Of a stretch of DNA of 64,000 nucleotides, positions 37,620-47,759 are shown piece by piece. Positions within the stretch are counted from its first letter, which is position 1. Each line of letters begins with the position of its first letter. Below the pieces are notes generated by a model. The model saw only the letters and a program-made list of their open reading frames with translations, was not told where the DNA came from and did no database searches. Made by a program: the position numbers and the translations under genes. Source of the DNA: an uncultured Caulobacterales bacterium. Lineage in GTDB: Bacteria; Pseudomonadota; Alphaproteobacteria; Caulobacterales; Maricaulaceae. The DNA is taken from NCBI GenBank assembly GCA_938003545.1, contig CALKXY010000014.1, positions 1 through 64,000 on the forward strand, in the 5' to 3' direction.

Positions 37620-37874
37620 ATGACAAAACGGCTGACCGACCTTGATAGAAACGAAACAGGTATCATCATGGATTTTGATGAGAGCGATCAAGATCTAAGT
37701 ACCCGCTTGCGCGAAATTGGCTTTGCCGAAGGGGATAATGTCACGCCGCTCCATTTTGGGTTATTTGGTAAAAACCCTATTTCTGTACGTGTGAACGGTG
37801 CTTTAATCGCGCTTCGACGTCAGGATGCCAGAGCTATCCTTCTGAAACCATTCGAGAGTGAGGCATCCTCATGA
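37620..37874 (+). CDS. feoA: Ferrous iron transport protein A
   Basis: An 84-residue cytoplasmic SH3-like protein needed for FeoB-dependent ferrous iron uptake. The sequence has the family pattern: LTDLDRNETGII near the start, LSTRLREIGFAEGDNV, then NPISVRVNGALIALRRQDA. A short linker at 37492-37619 separates it from the tRNA-Phe gene and carries the Fur-box-like palindrome. The stop overlaps the feoB start by 4 bp (ATGA), so the two proteins are coupled. No feoC is present. Confidence 0.93.
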   Translation: MTKRLTDLDRNETGIIMDFDESDQDLSTRLREIGFAEGDNVTPLHFGLFGKNPISVRVNGALIALRRQDARAILLKPFESEASS

Positions 37875-39715
37875 GCGATGTACCAACACTTCGTCTGGCG
37901 CTATTGGGCGCACCGAACTGTGGGAAATCTTCACTTTTTAACGCCTTAACGGGTGGTAAGGCCAAGGTTGCAAATTATCCTGGCGTGACAGTTGAATACC
38001 GCAAAGGTGAATTTGCGTTGCCTAGTGGCCAAGAGATTGAATTATTGGACCTTCCGGGTGTGTATGGTGATTGCGGTCACAGTATGGATGAACGTGTGGC
38101 TTTGGACGCTGTGCGAGGCAATCTTGAGGGCGAACGCGCACCTGATGCTATTGTCTTCATGATGGACGCCAGCCACATCAACACGCATCTACACAATGTC
38201 CTCCAAGCCAAGAATCACGGACTACCAATCATTCTCGTGTTGAACATGATGGATATGGCTGCACGTGATGGCATAACGATTGATCTGCACGCGCTTGAGC
38301 GTGAACTCGGTATTCCTGTTATTTCCTGTGTAGCTGTCCGCGGGGCAGGACGGTCAATGCTTTTGGATCATTTGGAAGAATGGGGCGGAGATGTCACATT
38401 CGGCTCTGCGGCTACGCCAGATGCGGAAGAGGGTGACCTCAAAGCCTTACAGGCCAAAGCTCGTTCCATAACGAGCAGTGCCGTGAGCCGTGTTCAAAAG
38501 GCCGAGACCGCATCGCAACGTATTGATAATTGGGTTCTTCATCCGGTTTTTGGAATCGTGATTCTTTTCGTTATTTTATTTGTTATGTTCCAAGCGGTCT
38601 ACTCGTGGTCCGGTCCCGCGATGGACTTGATTGAAATAGGTATTAGCGGACTGCAACGTGGTGCTGCGGCCATACTTCCCGATGGTCTCATCACGTCCCT
38701 TGTCGTCGATGGTATGATTGCGGGGGTGGGGGCTGTGCTCGTATTTCTACCGCAGATCATTATTCTTTTTGCCTTTATCCTCTTGCTAGAGGCTTCAGGA
38801 TATATGGCGCGCGCGGCGTTCTTGGTGGATACACTCATGGCTAAAATCGGCTTGAATGGTCGAGCTTTTATCCCGCTTCTGTCTAGTTTTGCCTGTGCCA
38901 TTCCTGGGATCATGTCGGCGCGGACGATCGAGCAAGAACGCGATCGCATCACGACAATCCTAATTGCACCTCTCATGACATGTGCGGCACGTTGGCCTGT
39001 CTATTTTTTGATAATTGGGGCCTTTGTTCCCGCGAAAAAAGTTGGCCCGTTTTCGCAACAGGGCTTGGTTGCATTCGGTCTTATATTGGTCGGGATTTTA
39101 TTTGCGCTTATCATGGCTGCGATTTTCAAACGCACATTGACGCGCGGTGAATCATCTGGACTGTTGATAGAGTTACCCAGTTACAAAACACCTGTCTTTA
39201 AGGACTATATTATCGGTTTGTGGGATCGTGGCATGATCTTTGTAAATCGGGCAGGTCGCATTATTTTACCTGCTTCCGTCTTGATTTGGGGGCTCGTAAG
39301 TTTCCCAACTCACGCCACGACAACCGCTCAAACATGGGCAGGCAAAGTAGGTGGAGTGATTGAACCTCTGCTGCGTCCGATTGGATTTAACCTTGAAATC
39401 GCAATATCCCTTATTCCGGCAATGGCGGCTCGCGAAGTAGCGGTTAGCTCATTGGCGACGATCTATTCGATTGGCGATGATGATGTTGATACGAAGTTAT
39501 CAGCGATTATCTCGTCGAATTGGACGTTGCCGACGGCACTGGCATTTTTAGCTTGGTTTGTCTTTGCCCCGCAATGCTTGTCGACATTTGCGATTATTCG
39601 TAAGGAGACAAATAGCTGGAAATGGCCATTATTTGCATTCGGATATTTGTTTGTTCTTGCTTACATCGCTGCGGGGATCACTTATCATACTGCGCTTGCA
39701 ATGGGGCTGTCTTAA
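37871..39715 (+). CDS. feoB: Ferrous iron transporter B
   Basis: A 614-residue inner-membrane ferrous iron transporter. The N-terminal G domain carries G1 GAPNCGKSS (13-21), G3 DLPG (60-63) and G4 NMMD (125-128). A helical linker follows (about 190-215), then two gate domains with membrane segments from about residue 225 onward; the motif SFACAIPGIMSARTI marks the first gate and AAREVAVSSLATIYS the second. At 614 residues it is a short FeoB, without the long C-terminal extension of the 770-residue E. coli form. Expression is probably iron-repressed through the site upstream of feoA. Confidence 0.95.
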   Translation: MSDVPTLRLALLGAPNCGKSSLFNALTGGKAKVANYPGVTVEYRKGEFALPSGQEIELLDLPGVYGDCGHSMDERVALDAVRGNLEGERAPDAIVFMMDASHINTHLHNVLQAKNHGLPIILVLNMMDMAARDGITIDLHALERELGIPVISCVAVRGAGRSMLLDHLEEWGGDVTFGSAATPDAEEGDLKALQAKARSITSSAVSRVQKAETASQRIDNWVLHPVFGIVILFVILFVMFQAVYSWSGPAMDLIEIGISGLQRGAAAILPDGLITSLVVDGMIAGVGAVLVFLPQIIILFAFILLLEASGYMARAAFLVDTLMAKIGLNGRAFIPLLSSFACAIPGIMSARTIEQERDRITTILIAPLMTCAARWPVYFLIIGAFVPAKKVGPFSQQGLVAFGLILVGILFALIMAAIFKRTLTRGESSGLLIELPSYKTPVFKDYIIGLWDRGMIFVNRAGRIILPASVLIWGLVSFPTHATTTAQTWAGKVGGVIEPLLRPIGFNLEIAISLIPAMAAREVAVSSLATIYSIGDDDVDTKLSAIISSNWTLPTALAFLAWFVFAPQCLSTFAIIRKETNSWKWPLFAFGYLFVLAYIAAGITYHTALAMGLS

Positions 39716-39724
39716 AGTCTTAAT

Positions 39725-40924
39725 TTACTCGGTTTCTGGGAGTGTAACAGGGGAATCCTGAACTTCCTCAACCTCGAAATCATCCAAGAGCGCACCCGCA
39801 CGTTCAGGTAATATATTCGCCATCAGCAATGTCTCGACTCGGCGTTTTGCGTCTTGTTTCAAGTCTTCATAAAACAAGTTTGATGGAAGTGTTCTGAATT
39901 TTGCGCCTACTGCACGTGGGCGACGTAAGGATTTGCTGCGAGGCGTATCAACATAGAGCAATCCATCTTGGCATTGTGCACCTGTCTGTTTACGTAGCGG
40001 TGCAGGTTTCATGTCAGGGTCCAAACCTTCCGCCGCGACACCGCCTAGGTGCAACCGTGCCGGGGCGTAATCCTCCGATTGTGTCCAAAGTAATGGATTA
40101 ATGCAAAGTGTCGATCGGTTTGCAATGGCTTCATATGTCAGGCCATCATGCACAAGCGATTTTTCAGCAAACCGTTTCGCTATCACTTTGTCCTTTGGGG
40201 TGAAGCTACCAAAGGCCACAACACATTGTACGGTCTGCATTGAAGAGCATGGCGATAACCTACTGAGTGAGCCGTTAAACGCCTCCAAGGGTAAAGGGTG
40301 GTCAATGACATAGGCTACAGCGAGACGCTCTCGGAGTTCGCCTTGAAAGAAATCCGCAAGCAGGCGCTGAACATGGCTCGCGCCTTGATTATGCCCAACT
40401 AAGACAATCGGGCGTTCAGGTGGCGATTGTTTCAGGAAGTATTGAAAAGCGCGTTTCACATCCTGATAAGCAAAATCTTGTGCTTGTTGAGCATCTTCTC
40501 GATTTGTCATGAACGCATAAAGAGACGCTTGCCTATAATACGGCGCGAATAAACGGCCAGAATCGCCATAAGGTGCCACGTAATTAGGCCTGACAATACG
40601 TTGTAGCTTGTTTTTCCGCTTTAGGTCTTCGGAGGGTAAATTCCAATGTTCACCGCCGCGATAGACGCTGGGCACAACAACAAAGACGTCGCCTTTTGCA
40701 GTTGCCGTGAAGGGGTCAATATTCAAGTCTGGTTGTGCCAACCAGCTATCGACAGAGCTATAATCTGGCGGCGCAGGTGGGTCATAGGTTTGAAACGGCT
40801 GCCCTGGGTCTTGAATGGTTTGAAATATGTCATCTCGATAGACATAAACTAGCGCCAAGATCACTGAAATCATGCCAAGTAGCATCGCGATGAAGGTTTT
40901 GTATTTGGCGAAGTCTAATTTCAT
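39725..40924 (-). CDS. DUF3089 family alpha/beta-hydrolase-fold protein with an altered nucleophile
   Basis: A 399-residue protein with one N-terminal membrane segment (about 10-29) and an outward-facing DUF3089 domain. Family features are DVFVVVPSVYRGG, FAPYYRQASLYAF, AYQDVKRAFQYFL and the elbow VLVGHNQGASH. In the family the elbow is GHSQG, with serine as nucleophile; here residue 179 is asparagine (codon AAT at 40390-40388), one base away from serine AGT. The protein is otherwise intact, so it may have lost hydrolase activity or work differently. It converges on feoB with a 9-bp gap and is divergent from the DUF502 gene. Confidence 0.85.
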   Translation of the reverse strand: MKLDFAKYKTFIAMLLGMISVILALVYVYRDDIFQTIQDPGQPFQTYDPPAPPDYSSVDSWLAQPDLNIDPFTATAKGDVFVVVPSVYRGGEHWNLPSEDLKRKNKLQRIVRPNYVAPYGDSGRLFAPYYRQASLYAFMTNREDAQQAQDFAYQDVKRAFQYFLKQSPPERPIVLVGHNQGASHVQRLLADFFQGELRERLAVAYVIDHPLPLEAFNGSLSRLSPCSSMQTVQCVVAFGSFTPKDKVIAKRFAEKSLVHDGLTYEAIANRSTLCINPLLWTQSEDYAPARLHLGGVAAEGLDPDMKPAPLRKQTGAQCQDGLLYVDTPRSKSLRRPRAVGAKFRTLPSNLFYEDLKQDAKRRVETLLMANILPERAGALLDDFEVEEVQDSPVTLPETE

Positions 40925-41074
40925 AATTACAGATATCTCTTTTTAGTCATATGATGGTCTAACGGATTGCAAGTCCAAGCGGTAGCGCCCATGAGGCATC
41001 GAACCAAAATTTAAGAAATTGGCATGGCCCGCCTATCAAAGTGGGTGAAACAGAGATGAGAGCGTTCAGTAGTC

Positions 41075-41761
41075 ATGGGAAATAAAGATTCTCGACCGAA
41101 ATTCAGCCTTTTTAAATGGGCGAGAAATAGGTTTTTTACGGGTGTTGTCGTCGCTATTCCTATTGTGGCGACACTTCTAGCCGTGAGTTGGGTCGTTCAA
41201 AAAATTGACCAGAATGTTTTTCGTATTGTTCCTAATCGGCTGAACCCCGAAACCTATTTGGGTTTCGCTATCCCTGGCTTGGGCTTAATCATCTCAATCG
41301 TTTTGCTGTTTCTATTGGGAATCGTCGCGTCCAATTTCATTGGTAAATCCATGATAAAATCTGGCGAGAAGTTATTGGACCGTGTTCCTGTCGTCAGTCC
41401 CGTTTATAACTCACTGAAGCAAATCGTGCAAACTGTTGCAGCGCAAAAGGATCGCGCCTTTCGCGATGTTTGCTTGATTGAATATCCTAAAAAGGATGTT
41501 TGGGCGATTGGCTTCGTAACGGCAGATTTAGGTGGTCAACCAAAAGAAGCTCTGGGTGAAGACATGGTCTGCGTATTCGTGCCAACAACGCCCAATCCGA
41601 CGTCAGGCTTTCTTTTATTCTTGCACAAAGACAATATTCGTATTTTAGACATGACACCAGAAGAGGGCGCGAAGATGATCATTTCTGGCGGCATGGTTTC
41701 TGGCGAACAGAATGATGTTCTAAATGCAGGCGGTGGGCTTGAACTTAACACGAAGCGTTAA
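41075..41761 (+). CDS. DUF502 domain membrane protein
   Basis: A 228-residue inner-membrane protein with two transmembrane helices (about residues 20-42 and 67-90) and a cytoplasmic C-terminal domain. The segments FFTGVVVAIPIVATL, GLIISIVLLFLLGIVASNFIG and DRVPVVSPVYNSLKQIVQT, then FVPTTPNPTSGFLLFL, are the DUF502 signature. The family is widespread and its function is unknown. It is divergent from the DUF3089 gene (150-bp gap) and convergent with recG. In other alphaproteobacteria a DUF502 gene also sits near recG, sdhE and mfd, so the placement is conserved. Confidence 0.92.
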   Translation: MGNKDSRPKFSLFKWARNRFFTGVVVAIPIVATLLAVSWVVQKIDQNVFRIVPNRLNPETYLGFAIPGLGLIISIVLLFLLGIVASNFIGKSMIKSGEKLLDRVPVVSPVYNSLKQIVQTVAAQKDRAFRDVCLIEYPKKDVWAIGFVTADLGGQPKEALGEDMVCVFVPTTPNPTSGFLLFLHKDNIRILDMTPEEGAKMIISGGMVSGEQNDVLNAGGGLELNTKR

Positions 41762-41795
41762 ACACCCCCAACGCCGTCGCTATAATCAACCTTAC

Positions 41796-43913
41796 TTATC
41801 CAGCTCTCATCATAGCGATGCCGTAGTCTTGTTCGAATAAATATAAAAGGTTTCTCGCCGCCATGCCGCGCGGCGTTGTTAACCCTGGGTCCATTTGAAC
41901 TAGCAGCCGCGCGTCTTGTGTCGCCGTTTCCAATAGGTCTTTATGCTTATCTAAATTCGCGAGCGTGAAGCGCGGTACGCCCGATTGCGCAGCACCCAGA
42001 AGGTCGCCTGTCCCGCGTAATTCCCAATCTTTTTCTGCAATGAGAAATCCATCTTCAGACTGCCTCATGATTTCCAATCGTGCTTTTCCATTTACGGAAA
42101 GCGGGGCTTGATAGAGTAACAAACAAGACGATTTTTTGTCCGACCGCCCCACACGCCCGCGTAATTGATGTAACTGCGCAAGACCGAACCGCTCCGCATG
42201 CTCAATAACAATAATCGTGGCATTTGGGGCGTCGACGCCGACTTCGATGACTGTTGTCGCAACTAATATATCGAACTCACCAGCTTTGAACCGCTGGCTC
42301 ATCGATTCCTTTTCAACGGCTGACAGCCGCCCGTGTAAAAGCCCGACACGATTTCCAAACATCGCGGTAAGCTGTCTATGTCTATCTTCAACAGAAGAGA
42401 GGTTTAAGACTTCGCTGTCTTCCACCAATGGGCAAACCCAGTAAACTTGATTGCCTTCTTTTACGGCGCGGCCAACGCCGTCGATGACATTGTCCAAACG
42501 GGCAAGGGGAAGGATAGCCGTTTCAATGGGAACGCGCCCTGCAGGTTTTTCATCCAATATAGAGATGTCCAAATCGCCATAGCTTGTAAGCGCCAGAGTC
42601 CGAGGAATCGGTGTCGCGGTCATCACGAGCAGGTCTGTAGCCGCGCCTTTTTCTGTCAGACGTAATCTATCCCGCACACCAAACCGATGTTGCTCATCAA
42701 TAATAACGAGGCCTAAATTTTTGAACTCTGCTTTGTCTTGAAACAGAGCATGTGTGCCGACGATGACATCAATATAACCCTCAACCATGCCTGTAGCCAA
42801 AGCTACGCGGGCTTTACCTTTGTCGCGCCCTGTAACGGCTTCAACGGTGAGTCCCGCAGGCTCTAAAAAAGTGCGCAATGTGTCGACATGTTGCCGCGCT
42901 AGGATTTCTGTTGGCGCCATGAGCGCAACTTGCACGCCAGCTTCCGCAGCATAGGCGCAGGCTAAAGCCGCAACGAAAGTTTTACCGGCCCCAACATCGC
43001 CCTGCAGTAAGCGAGACATTCGATCTGGAGAGGCCATATCGGTTTTAATCTCCTCAAATGATCTCGCTTGAGCGCCTGTTGGGGGGAAGGGTGCGCCTTT
43101 CAATACGTCTTGAACGTAGTCGCCTTTTGCTGACAGCGCCCGCCCGCCTTGTCCGCGATTACGCTCTCGCACCAAAGCCATAGCCAGTTGTTTGGCGAAA
43201 AGTTCGTCATAGGCGAGACGGCGGCGGGGCGGACTGTCATCCTTAATGTCGACGGGGTGATCGGGACGATGCAGCAATGTGAGTGCGTCGCGGTAATCTG
43301 GCCAATCCTGCCTCGTTTGAAATGTAGGGTCGAGCCAATTGCCAAGGTCTGGGCCCTCAAGGACTTTCGTTAAAGCCCCGCTCACCGCTTTGCGCGCCAT
43401 CTTCTGACCTAAACCCGCCGTTAGCGGATAAAGCGTTTCTAATTCGGGCAGCTCATTTGCCTTTTCAGGCTCCACCACATAATCAGGATGCGTCATTTGA
43501 AGCTCAGCGTTAAAGACTTCGCACTTTCCTGAAATAATCCGACGCGAGCCTTCAGGCATCATTTTCAGCATGCTCTGCGGATAGGCCTTAAACCACGTGA
43601 GTGTCATATCGCCCGTCTCATCGAAGACGCGAATACGATAAGGCCGATTTTTAGCGGTCGGTGCGATGTGGCTACCGACTGTCACCTCAAATGTAGCTAT
43701 CTCTCCATCACGGGCGCCCGCAATAGTCGGGCGATGGGTTCTGTCGATCAGGTTTGTCGGCGGCGTAAGCACTAAATCCCGTAAACGTGGTCCCATTGCA
43801 CGGGTGAGGGCGTCGCCTACTTTCTCTCCAACGCCTTTGAGGGTTGTTACGTCTGAGAAGTAAGTGTTGAGATCGGCGGGACGGGCCATGATGGGTTTTG
43901 ATTGACGAGACAT
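41796..43913 (-). CDS. recG: ATP-dependent DNA helicase RecG
   Basis: A 705-residue superfamily 2 helicase that remodels stalled forks and Holliday junctions. It has an N-terminal wedge/OB domain (about 50-160), Walker A GDVGAGKT, the DEQH Walker B box (family-typical), TATPIPRT (motif III) and the C-terminal ATTVIEVGVDAPNA and QLRGRVGRS motifs (V and VI). ATG at 43913 has AGGG just upstream; an in-frame ATG at 43889 is also possible. It is divergent from sdhE, with a 71-bp gap, an arrangement common in alphaproteobacteria. Confidence 0.96.
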   Translation of the reverse strand: MSRQSKPIMARPADLNTYFSDVTTLKGVGEKVGDALTRAMGPRLRDLVLTPPTNLIDRTHRPTIAGARDGEIATFEVTVGSHIAPTAKNRPYRIRVFDETGDMTLTWFKAYPQSMLKMMPEGSRRIISGKCEVFNAELQMTHPDYVVEPEKANELPELETLYPLTAGLGQKMARKAVSGALTKVLEGPDLGNWLDPTFQTRQDWPDYRDALTLLHRPDHPVDIKDDSPPRRRLAYDELFAKQLAMALVRERNRGQGGRALSAKGDYVQDVLKGAPFPPTGAQARSFEEIKTDMASPDRMSRLLQGDVGAGKTFVAALACAYAAEAGVQVALMAPTEILARQHVDTLRTFLEPAGLTVEAVTGRDKGKARVALATGMVEGYIDVIVGTHALFQDKAEFKNLGLVIIDEQHRFGVRDRLRLTEKGAATDLLVMTATPIPRTLALTSYGDLDISILDEKPAGRVPIETAILPLARLDNVIDGVGRAVKEGNQVYWVCPLVEDSEVLNLSSVEDRHRQLTAMFGNRVGLLHGRLSAVEKESMSQRFKAGEFDILVATTVIEVGVDAPNATIIVIEHAERFGLAQLHQLRGRVGRSDKKSSCLLLYQAPLSVNGKARLEIMRQSEDGFLIAEKDWELRGTGDLLGAAQSGVPRFTLANLDKHKDLLETATQDARLLVQMDPGLTTPRGMAARNLLYLFEQDYGIAMMRAG

Positions 43914-43984
43914 ATTGCCCTATCTGAAACTTTGACAGCGTCTGCACAAGTGACACGGACAAATGAAACCGTTATGGCGCACCC

Positions 43985-44263
43985 ATGATTGACCTGAATG
44001 ACACCCCTGACATGGCTTCGCGCCGGAAGCGCCTTTTATATCGCTCGAATTACCGTGGTTTCAAAGAAGCTGATATGATTCTGGGCGGCTTTGCTAAAGC
44101 CAATATTGATACATTAACTGACCAAGAGGTATTCATGTTCGAAGACCTTCTGGGCGCGAAAGATCACGATATTTATGCGTGGGTCAACGGAACGCTGCCT
44201 GTCCCTGCAAATTACGATACACCACTTTTAAAACGCCTACGTGCGTTCAAACCTTTTACCTAG
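43985..44263 (+). CDS. sdhE: FAD assembly factor SdhE (succinate dehydrogenase assembly)
   Basis: A 92-residue protein of the SdhE/Sdh5/YgfY family, which promotes covalent flavinylation of succinate dehydrogenase subunit A. The invariant RGFKE motif lies at residues 24-28 (SNYRGFKEADMILGGF), followed by the acidic EVFMFEDLLGAKDHDIYAWV segment. Size is typical. It sits 6 bp upstream of mfd, so the two are cotranscribed, and diverges from recG. Confidence 0.94.
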   Translation: MIDLNDTPDMASRRKRLLYRSNYRGFKEADMILGGFAKANIDTLTDQEVFMFEDLLGAKDHDIYAWVNGTLPVPANYDTPLLKRLRAFKPFT

Positions 44264-44269
44264 ACCGCT

Positions 44270-47200
44270 ATGCAAATCCAACTCTCCCGATATATCGGGC
44301 CTGAGCAAAAACTGACCGCTTCGGGGCTCCCCGAAGGTGCAGATGCTCTGGCCTTTACGAAAGCTGTTCGCAGAGAAAAAAAGCCAACGCTCTTTTTGGC
44401 GCGTGACGATACGCGTGCAGCCGCGTTCCAATCAGCATGTCGATTTTTTGCACCTGATATTCCTGTCTTGGCTTTGCCTGCCTGGGATTGCTTGCCTTAT
44501 GATCGCGTGTCCCCCAGCCGCACATTAGCGGCGCGCCGGGCAGGGGTGCTCTTCTTCCTGACAACCCTAAATCCGTCTCAACCCTATATCATCGTGAGTA
44601 CAATCGGTGCGGCAATGCAACAGGTTCCGCCGCGTGCTATTATTTCTGACGCAGGATTATCTGCCAAAGTCGGCGAAAACATGGAACGTGAACGCATTGA
44701 GCGTTATCTTACAAATAACGGTTATTCCCGCGCCAGCACAGTTGTAGAAGCTGGCGATTTTGCAGTTCGCGGCGGGCTAATCGATATTTACCCACCTACC
44801 GAGAGGAACCCTTTACGTCTCGACTTCTTTGGCGATGAAATTGAGTCCATTCGTGAGTTTGATGTGGATAGTCAACGCACAACGGCATCGCGATCTGAAC
44901 TGACGCTCGCGCCTGTGTCCGAAGTCTTCATGACCGAGGAGTCTATCAGTAATTTCCGCCGAAATTACATCGCTGCTTTTGGCGGCGGGGTTAGTCGTGA
45001 TCCGATTTATGCGGCTGTCGTCGAAGGCATTCGTCCGCAAGGTATCGAACATTATATGCCGCTCTTTTATGAGCATGTTGAAACAATTTTCGACTATATT
45101 GGGCCGCACACTCTCATTGGGATGGATGGGCTCCTTCAAGAAGCCAAGCGTGAGCGTATTGATCTGATTGAAGATTTCTACACCTCGCGGCGTGAGCATG
45201 CAGAGGCCCGTGATACGGGAAGCGGTGACCCATCCAAGACTGCGGGCCTATATCGTCCTCTAGAAATTGAACGGCTGTATCTGACCGATACACAATGGAA
45301 GACGCAACTAGCAACGCAGCGCACTCGTCAACACACGCCTTTCGAAAGTCCAATTGAAGGCACGATTGATTTTGGTGGACGTCCAGCGCGTAATTTTTCC
45401 GTCGAACGTCGAACGGAAGGTGTAAACGTTTTTGACGCCGTTGTGGAGCACGTCACAGAGCTGAGGAGCAGTGGGCAGCGCATTTGGGTTGGTTGTTGGA
45501 CGGATGGGTCACGCGAACGTCTCGTCGGTGTCTTTGAAGATCAAGATTTGATTGTTCCGAAGGTGAACTCTCAGGCGGCCTTGGACAGTAAGCCAGGTGA
45601 TGTCCGCGCCGTGCTTTTGCCTATAGAAAATGGCTTCACACTTGGGAAACTTACTGTTCTGTCTGAACAAGACATTCTCGGTGATCGGTTGATCAATCGA
45701 GGCCGAAAACGCAAAGCTAAAAACTTCATCGCCGAGGCCGCATCTCTGACGCCCGGCAACCTCATTGTTCATATTGATCACGGTTTAGGCCGATATTTAG
45801 GCCTGAAGACGCTTCAGGTTTCGAATGCACCACATGATTGTTTGGAATTAGAATATGCGGGCGAGGCAAAACTTTATCTGCCTGTTGAGAATATTGAACT
45901 CCTATCTCGTTACGGCAGTGGAGGGGACGGTGCCGTTCTTGACCGTTTGGGCAGCGCAGCCTGGCAAGCCCGTAAATCAAAAGCCAAAGGCCGTTTGCGC
46001 GATTTAGCCGCAGGGTTGATTAAGATTGCAGCCAAGCGTGCGCTTCGCAAAACAGAACCGATCACACCTGATGAGTCGACTTATAATGAGTTCGCAGCGC
46101 GCTTCCCTTATGCTGAAACAGATGATCAACTGAATTCAATTGATGATGTTTATAAAGACCTCGCGAGTGGTCGGCCAATGGATCGATTGATCTGCGGTGA
46201 TGTAGGGTTTGGGAAAACAGAAGTCGCGCTACGCGCCGCATTTGCAGTGGCCATGGCGGGCCAACAGGTCGCCATAGTGGCACCAACGACGATCCTATCG
46301 CGACAGCATTTCAAGACGTTCAAAGCTCGTTTCAGAGGATGGCCAATCGAGGTAAGGCAGTTATCGCGTTTGGTTTCCGCGAAAGATATGAAACAAAATA
46401 AAGAAGATCTCGCGAGCGGACGATGTGAAATCATTATCGGAACGCATGCTCTATTAGCGAAAACAGTAAAATTTTCTGATCTAGGCTTGGTCATTGTGGA
46501 TGAAGAACAACGTTTTGGTGTTCAACATAAAGAACGTCTCAAATCGCTTGGTGCAGATGTCCATGTGCTAACGCTGACGGCAACGCCCATTCCGCGTACT
46601 TTGCAAATGGCATTATCAGGTATTCGTGAGCTTTCGCTGATCGCAACACCACCCGTCGACCGTTTAGCGATCCGTACTTATGTGACACCATGGGACGAGG
46701 TTTCAATTCGCAAAGCCTTGCTGCGTGAGAAATACCGTGGCGGTCAATCCTATTTTATCTGCCCGCGAATTGCCGACATTCCGCGTATTGAAGAGTTTAT
46801 GCGGAACGCCGTGCCAGAGGTGAGATATGTCATCGCCCATGGGCAGATGGGTGCAGGGGCCTTGGAAGACATCATGACCGCGTTTTATGACGGCGAATAT
46901 GACGTCCTAATTTCAACCTCAATCATTGAAAGCGGGATTGATATTCCATCTGCAAATACGATGATTATTTATCGTGCAGACCGGTTTGGATTGGCGCAGC
47001 TCTACCAAATGCGTGGCCGTGTCGGGCGCTCAAAAGTGCGGGCCTATGCTTATCTCACAATGCCAGAGGCACAAATCGCAACGCAAGGTGCCCTTAAGCG
47101 TCTGAAAATTCTACAGTCTCTCGATAATCTGGGTGCTGGTTTTACACTTGCCAGTCATGACTTGGACATGCGCGGTGGGGGTAATCCACTGGGGGAGGAG

Positions 47201-47755
47201 CAATCTGGACATATTAAAGATTTAGGGGTCGAACTTTACCAACACATGCTGGAAGAGGCGGTTGCAGAGTTGAAAGACGATGAAGATGCTGTGCGGGACG
47301 AAACATGGACGCCTCAGGTTAATGTTGGTGTCGCAATCCTTATCCCTGAAGCCTATATTCCTGACCTTAATTTGCGCCTAGCTACGTATCGCCGAATATC
47401 AGAGATTGCTGATGATACTGAAGCGAATGCTTTGGCTGCTGAGTTAATAGATCGATTTGGCCCTATCCCGCAGGAGGTTGACCACCTTCTTAAAGTAATG
47501 AAAATCAAACGTTTGTGCCGTAAGGCTCACGTCGCAAAAGTTGATGCTGGACCGAAAGGTGTCGTCATGCATATGCGTCACAATGACATTAAAGACCCAT
47601 CTATTATCATGAATGCAATCACAAAAAATCATGGATGGCGTCTGCGGCCTGATCAGACGATTTTAGTTATGGGTAATTTTAGTGAACCAAAGTTTCGTTT
47701 ACGTGGGAGTGAGAAAGCTGTTGCGGCGTTAGTCGCTGACCCTGCTACCCATTAG
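44270..47755 (+). CDS. mfd: Transcription-repair coupling factor
   Basis: An 1161-residue translocase that removes stalled RNA polymerase and recruits UvrA. Domains in order: UvrB-homology region (about 1-330), the RNA polymerase interaction domain near residue 500 (beginning VHIDHGLGRYLGLKTL), the RecG-like motor with GDVGFGKTE, DEEQRFG, TATPIPRT, STSIIESGIDIPSAN and QMRGRVGRS, a TRG motif region, and the C-terminal D7 domain. Full length matches E. coli Mfd. It is probably cotranscribed with sdhE. Confidence 0.97.
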   Translation: MQIQLSRYIGPEQKLTASGLPEGADALAFTKAVRREKKPTLFLARDDTRAAAFQSACRFFAPDIPVLALPAWDCLPYDRVSPSRTLAARRAGVLFFLTTLNPSQPYIIVSTIGAAMQQVPPRAIISDAGLSAKVGENMERERIERYLTNNGYSRASTVVEAGDFAVRGGLIDIYPPTERNPLRLDFFGDEIESIREFDVDSQRTTASRSELTLAPVSEVFMTEESISNFRRNYIAAFGGGVSRDPIYAAVVEGIRPQGIEHYMPLFYEHVETIFDYIGPHTLIGMDGLLQEAKRERIDLIEDFYTSRREHAEARDTGSGDPSKTAGLYRPLEIERLYLTDTQWKTQLATQRTRQHTPFESPIEGTIDFGGRPARNFSVERRTEGVNVFDAVVEHVTELRSSGQRIWVGCWTDGSRERLVGVFEDQDLIVPKVNSQAALDSKPGDVRAVLLPIENGFTLGKLTVLSEQDILGDRLINRGRKRKAKNFIAEAASLTPGNLIVHIDHGLGRYLGLKTLQVSNAPHDCLELEYAGEAKLYLPVENIELLSRYGSGGDGAVLDRLGSAAWQARKSKAKGRLRDLAAGLIKIAAKRALRKTEPITPDESTYNEFAARFPYAETDDQLNSIDDVYKDLASGRPMDRLICGDVGFGKTEVALRAAFAVAMAGQQVAIVAPTTILSRQHFKTFKARFRGWPIEVRQLSRLVSAKDMKQNKEDLASGRCEIIIGTHALLAKTVKFSDLGLVIVDEEQRFGVQHKERLKSLGADVHVLTLTATPIPRTLQMALSGIRELSLIATPPVDRLAIRTYVTPWDEVSIRKALLREKYRGGQSYFICPRIADIPRIEEFMRNAVPEVRYVIAHGQMGAGALEDIMTAFYDGEYDVLISTSIIESGIDIPSANTMIIYRADRFGLAQLYQMRGRVGRSKVRAYAYLTMPEAQIATQGALKRLKILQSLDNLGAGFTLASHDLDMRGGGNPLGEEQSGHIKDLGVELYQHMLEEAVAELKDDEDAVRDETWTPQVNVGVAILIPEAYIPDLNLRLATYRRISEIADDTEANALAAELIDRFGPIPQEVDHLLKVMKIKRLCRKAHVAKVDAGPKGVVMHMRHNDIKDPSIIMNAITKNHGWRLRPDQTILVMGNFSEPKFRLRGSEKAVAALVADPATH

Positions 47756-47759
47756 GGTG

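Noticed and set aside
39725-40924. DUF3089 gene as a pseudogene
   Set aside because: Apart from the Ser-to-Asn change the frame is full length with all other family motifs, so it looks like a maintained gene.
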